The notes below the pieces were generated by a model. The model was given only the letters and a program-made list of their open reading frames with translations. It searched no databases and was not told the DNA's origin. From the NCBI RefSeq assembly GCF_013364275.1, contig NZ_CP054932.1:1550001-1614000 (forward strand): a DNA stretch of 64,000 bases, read 5' to 3'. The position numbers and the translations under genes are program-made. This document shows, piece after piece, positions 60,304-64,000 of the stretch. Origin of the DNA: Actinomadura sp. NAK00032. GTDB taxonomy: Bacteria > Actinomycetota > Actinomycetes > Streptosporangiales > Streptosporangiaceae. The first letter of the stretch is position 1; each line of letters begins with the position of its first letter.

Positions 60304-62145
60304 GTGGGCGTGGAGGACACCGGCGGGACCGGCACCCGCACCGAGACCACGGACAGGCCGACGTCCGGGGACCGCCCTTACACTCCACCGCCCGACAACC
60401 CCGGATCACCCGGCCAGCAGTCCCGTCTGGAAAGCCGCGCCCGCACGCGCCAAGACCAAGAGCAGAACAAGGCCCAGGACACCGGCGCCGCCCAAACCAC
60501 GGACACTAAGGCCGGCGGCGGAACCGAGAGCACGGGATCCCAAGGCAGACCAGAGACCGGCCAGAGCAGCCCACCCACCGAGCAACCGCGCGCACGCGAC
60601 ACCGGCGGCGCCCAGGCCGGCGGATCAACTCCCGGTAGCCGCGAGCGTGCCCAGCCCCCGGTCACCGAACGGGAGACCGACGCCCGCACCGAGCCCGCCG
60701 ACAAGCCCGCGCCACCCGCACAGCAGTACACCCTGCCGGCCGACAATCCCGGTTCGCCCGGCCAGATGTCCCGCCTGGAAAGCCGTGCCCGCACCCGCCA
60801 AGACCAGCAACAGAACAAGCCCCAAGACACACAGGCCGCGAGCCCCGCGCCCGAGCCCTCCGGGGAGCAGACCGGCAACCGCACGCCCGAGACCCCACGT
60901 CCGCAAGACCAGGAACAGCAGCCGCTCCCACGGCAGGGCGCCGCCCCACCCGCCGACAGCCGAACACCGCAGGGCACCGACGGCACCGGCGAGCAGGACA
61001 ACGGTCCCCAAGAGGCCGAGACGGACACCGCACCCGGCACCACAGAACCTAGGCAACGCGATGCCGTCCCGACGGAAGCCCCCGAACCGACACCGTCACC
61101 GGCGGACGAGGACACCGATGACGGCCCAGCAGCTCCACCCGAAGCAGCGGAGGCAGGCAGCGAGCAGCCTGTCCCTCGACAGCACGACGGTTCCGTCGCC
61201 GAACGGCCCACCGGCCAAGGCCAAGACTCGGAACGCCCGCTTCCCGCCGAAGAGCAGGCGGAGGCCGGGCAGGATGGGGCGCGGCCCGGCATGGAGGCCG
61301 GTCAGTCCACCGAAACCGGCGGCGAGTCCCCAGCCGACCGTCGCCAAGAGCAGCCCGCCGAGCAAGGCACCGAGCCCCAAGAGCCTTCCGGTGACCGCGA
61401 GGCCCCGAATGGCGAAACAGGCGGCCGGCAGACCACCGACAACCCGCCCTCCCCGTCCGGCGAGACCGCCGAGAATCACGGGCCGCAAGAATCTCAGGCC
61501 GAAGACGACGGCGACCGTGGTAAGAAAGCCGAAGACGACGGCGCCGAGCAGAACCCGAACGAGACCAATGAGGACAACCCGGAGGCTGGCCCCAATCCGA
61601 TTCTTTCCGACGTGTACACCGACAGCAGCGGCCAAGTACACGTCGAGCCCCGATACGGACGAGAACAAACCAGCCAACCCGGCACCGAACTGGCACGAAA
61701 CGAACCCGAGACAACAGAACCAGCAGAACTCCCGACCCGCGAAGACCTCGACCCCGCAGGAGCCCAAGGCGGCGAAGCCGGACGCGGCGAACTCCGCGAC
61801 CCCGACGACGACCCCGCTTCCCGTGATTACCGGGAGAGTGATCCCGATAATCCATCCCGCGGCCGCGAAAGCCTCCGCCGGTTCCTCAATAACGCAGATA
61901 ACGCCAAGGATGCGACAAGCACATACTCCGAAACAGCTCAGAAGAACCTGGAGCGCGTGCAACCAACGGGTCAGCTAAGCGGTGCACGTCCCGACAGTGA
62001 TCGGATGAGTCCGTCCGACCAGAGTGCGAAGACGGGCGATGCGGTGGTCGGCGCTGTCGGTGCGGCAATCGTCGTCACCGAGGTCGTCCGCTCCATCGTC
62101 AATCTTGCCCGACGAGCAAGAAGGAGAGAACGTGCCGATAACTGA
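60304..62145 (+). CDS. Disordered Glu/Pro/Gln-rich protein with duplicated 30-residue motif and C-terminal membrane helix
   Basis: A 613-aa protein of unknown family and the first gene of a three-gene operon. It is hydrophilic, extremely rich in E, P, T, G, Q, D and R, and probably unfolded. A 30-residue motif (DNPGSPGQxSRLESRARTRQ, then DQxQNKxQDT) occurs at 31-60 and 147-176, 27 of 30 identical. Residues about 520-560 look helical and charged (SLRRFLNNADNAKDATSTYSE). The last 35 residues form one hydrophobic helix (VVGAVGAAIVVTEVVRSIV) with an RRARRRE tail, like a tail anchor. GTG 60,304 is preceded by GGAAAGG at long spacing. A GTG two codons later is possible. It overlaps the next gene by 14 bp. 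Confidence 0.7.
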   Translation: MGVEDTGGTGTRTETTDRPTSGDRPYTPPPDNPGSPGQQSRLESRARTRQDQEQNKAQDTGAAQTTDTKAGGGTESTGSQGRPETGQSSPPTEQPRARDTGGAQAGGSTPGSRERAQPPVTERETDARTEPADKPAPPAQQYTLPADNPGSPGQMSRLESRARTRQDQQQNKPQDTQAASPAPEPSGEQTGNRTPETPRPQDQEQQPLPRQGAAPPADSRTPQGTDGTGEQDNGPQEAETDTAPGTTEPRQRDAVPTEAPEPTPSPADEDTDDGPAAPPEAAEAGSEQPVPRQHDGSVAERPTGQGQDSERPLPAEEQAEAGQDGARPGMEAGQSTETGGESPADRRQEQPAEQGTEPQEPSGDREAPNGETGGRQTTDNPPSPSGETAENHGPQESQAEDDGDRGKKAEDDGAEQNPNETNEDNPEAGPNPILSDVYTDSSGQVHVEPRYGREQTSQPGTELARNEPETTEPAELPTREDLDPAGAQGGEAGRGELRDPDDDPASRDYRESDPDNPSRGRESLRRFLNNADNAKDATSTYSETAQKNLERVQPTGQLSGARPDSDRMSPSDQSAKTGDAVVGAVGAAIVVTEVVRSIVNLARRARRRERADN

Positions 62146-62578
62146 TGAGCAAGTAGCGGTGCTTCGCGCCCAACTGGCGGGAAACCGCGAGGAGCACCTT
62201 AGATTGATGGAGCGGCTCGATTCCAATGAAGCCAACGTGTACTACACGGCATTGGTCGCCGCCGCTTTCATCGAGGCGGCGGAGCGGCGCTTCGTCAAAG
62301 ATGGCAAAGTCGCCGACGATTCCGAGGTGATTGACTTCGTTGCCCAGGTGCGCGAAACGGACGACGAATCCTCTAGGCTGATCAAGCCGCAGATCGCGGA
62401 GAGCATGATACTCGACTTGCTCGGTAAAGGTGCCATGGTCGACGCCGATCCAGACACGAGGTTCGGCCATCAGACCGTCCTTCTCGCAGCTTTGGTAGGT
62501 GAGGAGCGGTTCACCTCGACCGAACTTGACGCATTCTTGAACCATGCTCGATCGCTCGCGGACGAGCTGCTCGGGTAA
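62132..62578 (+). CDS. Helical protein, paralogue A, unrecognised
   Basis: A 148-aa soluble alpha-helical protein of unknown family. The GTG has AAGGAGAG five bases upstream and lies inside the end of the previous gene. Recognisable words: EANVYYTALVAAAFIEAAERRFV (residues about 34-56), IDFVAQVRE, AESMILDLLG, QTVLLAALVGEERFTSTELDAFLNHA. The second gene, 62,578-63,072, is clearly its paralogue by order of these elements. Codon third positions are less G/C-biased than elsewhere in the window. Likely partner of the disordered protein; immunity, chaperone or regulatory function cannot be told apart. Confidence 0.72.
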   Translation: MPITDEQVAVLRAQLAGNREEHLRLMERLDSNEANVYYTALVAAAFIEAAERRFVKDGKVADDSEVIDFVAQVRETDDESSRLIKPQIAESMILDLLGKGAMVDADPDTRFGHQTVLLAALVGEERFTSTELDAFLNHARSLADELLG

Positions 62579-63072
62579 TGGATTACTCGGCCGTTCAGAT
62601 TCGCGAGGAGAACATCCTGGCGTTGCGGTCCTTTCTGCTGGAAGGGCCGGAGGCGTGGGTGCCCCTGGAAGAGAAGATCCGGGTGGACGACGAGACGGCG
62701 GCCGGGTACATGTCGCTGCTCTACGGGGCGTTCTGTGTGGCGGTGCGGCGGAGGTTCTCGCCGACGTACACGGTGGGCGAGATCGTCAGGCTCGTGGCGG
62801 ACGTGCGGATCAGGGCCGAAGAGGAAGCGGGGCTGATCAACGCACTCGTGGCCGAGGACATGATCCGCCGTGTCGTCGGTGCGCCGCCGCTCGAAGACAG
62901 CGGGCCGGATGAAGTGCGGGCCGTCCTGTACGCCGAGGTCTTCGTCCTGCTGTACCTCGTCGGTGAGGCAGGCTTCGATCGGGTGGGGCTGGAGCAGTTC
63001 ATCGATGAGGCGACGGCCTACACCAGGCAGTGGCTCGCGGCACGTCAGAACGAGCCGGCCGAGCAGCGTTAA
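62578..63072 (+). CDS. Helical protein, paralogue B, unrecognised
   Basis: A 164-aa soluble helical protein, paralogous to the one before it: VDDETAAGYMSLLYGAFCVAVRRRF, IVRLVADVRIRAEEE, LVAEDMIRRVVG, EVFVLLYLVGEAGFDRVGLEQFIDEA appear in the same order. Its ATG overlaps the stop of paralogue A by one base (TAATG), so translation is coupled and a 1:1 complex is likely. Base composition is closer to the rest of the chromosome than paralogue A. No membrane segment, metal motif or catalytic signature. Confidence 0.75.
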   Translation: MDYSAVQIREENILALRSFLLEGPEAWVPLEEKIRVDDETAAGYMSLLYGAFCVAVRRRFSPTYTVGEIVRLVADVRIRAEEEAGLINALVAEDMIRRVVGAPPLEDSGPDEVRAVLYAEVFVLLYLVGEAGFDRVGLEQFIDEATAYTRQWLAARQNEPAEQR

Positions 63073-63304
63073 GCGCCGCTGGACGAGGAAGCTCGAGATT
63101 GGGGCCTCGGCCGGGCCGTGCGTTCGCATGTCCGATACATCGAGGCATGAGGGCTTTGTGAATTGGGTTTTCCGGGGCAAATCGGATGCGTGAATGTTGC
63201 ACGTGCGGAAATCGTGCGTGCTGATAGCGGCGACCGCGCTCGTTTTCGACGTGCGGAACAGGTCTTTGTCTGTGGGTGACCGTACGATTACTCGGCACTG
63301 ATCG

Positions 63305-63332
63305 TCCGTGCCGAATCGGTGATCGGCACGGA
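63305..63332. promoter_or_regulatory. 10-bp inverted repeat before the last XRE gene
   Basis: TCCGTGCCGA and TCGGCACGGA (8-base loop) end 31 bp before the ATG. GATCG words flank it. It may be the operator of the XRE protein or an attenuating hairpin. Confidence 0.5.
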
Positions 63333-63363
63333 TCGTGTCCGACGCGATTTCGGGAGGACGGCC

Positions 63364-64000
63364 ATGCCGAGCCCCTACGTCCGCCGCCGTCAACTGGCGG
63401 ACGAGATCCGCAAACTACGCGAGAGCCGTGGCCTCACCGCCGATGGTCTCGCCGGCCTCATGTTCTACAACCGCGCGAAGATCTCCCGGCTGGAGAACGC
63501 CCAGCGGCGGCCGGACCTGACAGAGATCATGGACATCCTCGACGCCCTTGGGATCACCGGGAGCCAGTACGACCGAATCTGCCGGCTCGCCCGCGAGGCC
63601 GCGCAGAAGGGCTGGTGGGACCGCTACGGCGCGACGATGGGCCCTCGCCAAAAGATCGCGGCGGACCTGGAGTACAACGCCGCCACCGTCCGCACCTACG
63701 ACCAGACGGCCATGCCAGGTGCTCTGCAGTGCCGTCCGTTCATCGATGCCCTCGTCAACCTCGACGAGAGTCAGGAGACGCTCGACTACGAACCAGGCCG
63801 GATGACCGAAGCGCGTGAACAGCGCCAGCATGAGTTACTCAGGGCGGGCGGACCCAGCTACGAGACCATCCTGGACGAGTCGGTGATTCGCCGGCTGGCG
63901 GTACCAGCCGAGGTGATGGCCGCTCAGCTCCGGCACATGGTCCAAACGGTCTCGGAGGCAGAACGGATCACGGTTCGCGTGCTAATGCACGACGCCCGCA
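63364..64000 (+). CDS. XRE-family regulator with DUF5753 domain (3' end cut off)
   Basis: The first 212 codons of a third XRE/DUF5753 regulator, truncated by the window edge. GGGAGGACGGCC is in place before ATG. HTH at residues about 8-60 (LADEIRKLRESRGLTADGLAG, RAKISRLENAQRRPDLTEI). DUF5753 begins near 75 (KGWWDRYGATMGPRQK) and continues (AMPGALQCRPFIDAL, ILDESVIRRLAVPAEVMAAQLRHM). Leu158 is coded by TTA (63,835-63,837), rare in GC-rich actinomycetes and dependent on the bldA tRNA in Streptomyces. It follows the accessory operon by 291 bp, in the same direction. Confidence 0.9.
   Translation, partial: MPSPYVRRRQLADEIRKLRESRGLTADGLAGLMFYNRAKISRLENAQRRPDLTEIMDILDALGITGSQYDRICRLAREAAQKGWWDRYGATMGPRQKIAADLEYNAATVRTYDQTAMPGALQCRPFIDALVNLDESQETLDYEPGRMTEAREQRQHELLRAGGPSYETILDESVIRRLAVPAEVMAAQLRHMVQTVSEAERITVRVLMHDAR

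Noticed and set aside
60009..60509. 166-codon frame leading into the accessory operon
   Set aside because: No ribosome-binding site; overlaps the terminator and the better supported GTG frame at 60,304.
60304..63072. Polymorphic toxin with two immunity proteins
   Set aside because: Considered for the accessory operon, but the C-terminus of the large protein is a membrane-like helix with no nuclease or deaminase motif, and there is no WXG100, PAAR or Rhs part; left as unknown.

Overview
The window is very GC-rich with G/C at nearly all third codon positions and frequent GTG and TTG starts. It carries XRE/DUF5753 regulators with a DUF397 partner, a DUF574-type methyltransferase, SpoIIE/RsbW/STAS switch proteins, a SapA-like domain and a Spo0M homologue. 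Together these point to a mycelial, sporulating actinomycete, most likely Streptosporangiales of the Actinomadura type. That placement is inference from gene content. I see no rRNA, tRNA, CRISPR array, insertion sequence or complete prophage.

Layout. 1-224: the start of an ECF sigma gene that runs off the left edge. 0.7-3.8 kb: a large secreted zinc carboxypeptidase. 4.2-12.8 kb: a PAS/GAF/SpoIIE phosphatase/ATPase regulator, two unrecognised proteins (one a tandem-repeat, disordered protein), a coiled-coil membrane protein and Spo0M. 13.3-16 kb: a translationally coupled pair of M16 peptidases, one with a broken zinc motif. 16.2-20.7 kb: a stress and development switch block (STAS antagonist, RsbW-like ATPase, XRE regulator plus DUF397, receptor Ser/Thr kinase). 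20.8-26.5 kb: TetR, a 60-aa protein, PadR with its HAAS-domain partner, and a three-P-loop AAA protein. 26.8-33.4 kb: pyruvate carboxylase, TetR, a group 2 sigma factor and a serine hydrolase. 33.4-36.9 kb: a DUF6493-like protein behind an apparent DNA-damage promoter, then a PLP lyase. 37-38.7 kb and 53-54.9 kb: two ECF42-type sigma factors, each beside a DGPF/YciI protein. 38.9-41.4 kb: methyltransferase plus XRE pair and a RibD-like reductase. 41.6-49.1 kb: a two-permease, two-ATPase ABC system. 49.2-52.4 kb: a GntR gene divergent from a Tm-1-like/PEP-hydrolase-like/cupin operon. 55.1-60 kb: kdpFABC with an extra small membrane ORF in front. 60.3-63.1 kb: an unrecognised three-gene operon with looser codon use. 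63.4 kb: a third XRE/DUF5753 gene, cut by the right edge.

How the parts work together. Much of the window is signalling: at least four sigma factors, two partner-switch components, a receptor kinase, three XRE/DUF5753 regulators, two TetR, one PadR and one GntR. Several intergenic sites can be read directly: a PafBC-type promoter giving a probable leaderless mRNA (33,373-33,402), an ECF42 promoter (38,731-38,757), a shared TetR operator and sigma-70 promoter (30,849-30,893), three 11-bp-phased repeats before kdp, and several near-perfect hairpin terminators.

The best candidate for an undescribed system is the 60,304-63,072 operon. It encodes a roughly 600-residue disordered protein with a duplicated 30-residue motif and a C-terminal hydrophobic helix, followed by two tightly coupled paralogous helical proteins. 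I do not know its function.
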